NCBI GenBank assembly: GCA_004296785.1
Contig: SCVU01000575.1
Coordinates: 1 to 5,356, forward strand
DNA from: Planctomycetota bacterium
GTDB lineage: Bacteria; Planctomycetota; UBA1135; GCA-002686595
Direction: 5' to 3'
DNA: 5,356 bases
The notes under the pieces were generated by a model. That model was not told the DNA's origin. It saw only the letters and a program-made list of their open reading frames with translations, and made no database searches. Position 1 is the first letter of the stretch. Every line of letters starts with the position of its first letter. Below, piece after piece: positions 5,206 through 5,356 of this stretch. Both the position numbers and the translations under genes were made by a program.

Positions 5206-5356
5206 TCAGCCGTGCTTCTTCTCGACGCGCTTCGCGCTCTTGCGCGACTTGTAGGCGGGCCGGCGCACGATCACCTGGTCGTGCGTCTGTGCTTCGCGAC
5301 CCGTCATCTGCGGCGCGAGCGTGCGCGAGAGCGCGAGCGCGGCGTGCATCGCGGTC
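5206..5356 (-). CDS. C-terminal fragment of a hypothetical protein (5' end beyond the window)
   Basis: A frame enters from the right edge and ends at the TGA at 5208-5206. It gives 49 residues ending RPAYKSRKSAKRVEKKHG. Nearly all codons end in G or C, as in the other real genes, and no stop interrupts the frame. The visible part is a helix-like stretch (TAMHAALALSRTLAPQM), then DQVIVRRPAYKSRKSAKRV and a lysine-rich tail. This block aligns with the tail of the convergent small gene at 4822-5115: D, Q, R-R-P, R-K and R-V are shared, with conservative changes (L/V, G/A, T/S) between. The two are probably paralogous domains. The family is not recognised and total length is unknown. In-frame ATGs at 5349 and 5307 could start a very short protein, but the frame stays open to the window edge. 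Confidence 0.6.
   Translation of the reverse strand, partial: TAMHAALALSRTLAPQMTGREAQTHDQVIVRRPAYKSRKSAKRVEKKHG

Overview
The window is very GC-rich chromosomal DNA. The real genes strongly favour G or C at the third codon position, which is why long open frames run antisense to almost every gene. Gene content (an NAD-linked beta-oxidation enzyme pair, a patatin-type lipase and an exported DUF3500 protein) points to an aerobic, fatty-acid-using bacterium. Myxococcota, Binatota or a similar high-GC lineage would fit, but no marker here fixes the taxon. I see no RNA gene, mobile element, CRISPR array or phage gene.

Left part (1-2395, minus strand): a two-gene beta-oxidation operon. A FadI/FadA-type thiolase (1070-2395) is followed by a FadJ/FadB-type multifunctional enzyme (1-1073, running off the left edge). 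The second gene starts with a GTG that overlaps the thiolase stop by four bases (GTGA), so the two are probably translationally coupled. The visible part of the second gene has a complete enoyl-CoA hydratase domain and the start of the NAD-binding fold of 3-hydroxyacyl-CoA dehydrogenase.

Centre (2396-3666): a divergent intergenic region of about 180 bp holds an exact 12-bp direct repeat, then a plus-strand gene for an unusual fusion. It joins a patatin/RssA-type serine lipase to a C-terminal two-cluster ferredoxin domain. The second cluster motif reads C-x2-D-x2-C-x3-C-P, with Asp where the second Cys should be. This is the signature of ferredoxins with a [3Fe-4S] or Asp-ligated [4Fe-4S] cluster. 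A lipase divergent from beta-oxidation genes suggests a release-then-degrade route for acyl chains. The iron-sulfur module suggests that the lipase is redox- or iron-responsive, or exchanges electrons with a partner. This is the most interesting item in the window.

Right part (3667-5356): a secreted DUF3500 protein (3699-4733), apparently from a leaderless or near-leaderless promoter; a small unrecognised gene (4822-5115); three 19-bp tandem repeats that begin at its stop codon; and the C-terminal end of a convergent minus-strand gene (5206-5356). The small gene and the convergent fragment share a C-terminal motif (DQ...RRP....RK...RV), so they look like diverged paralogues facing each other.
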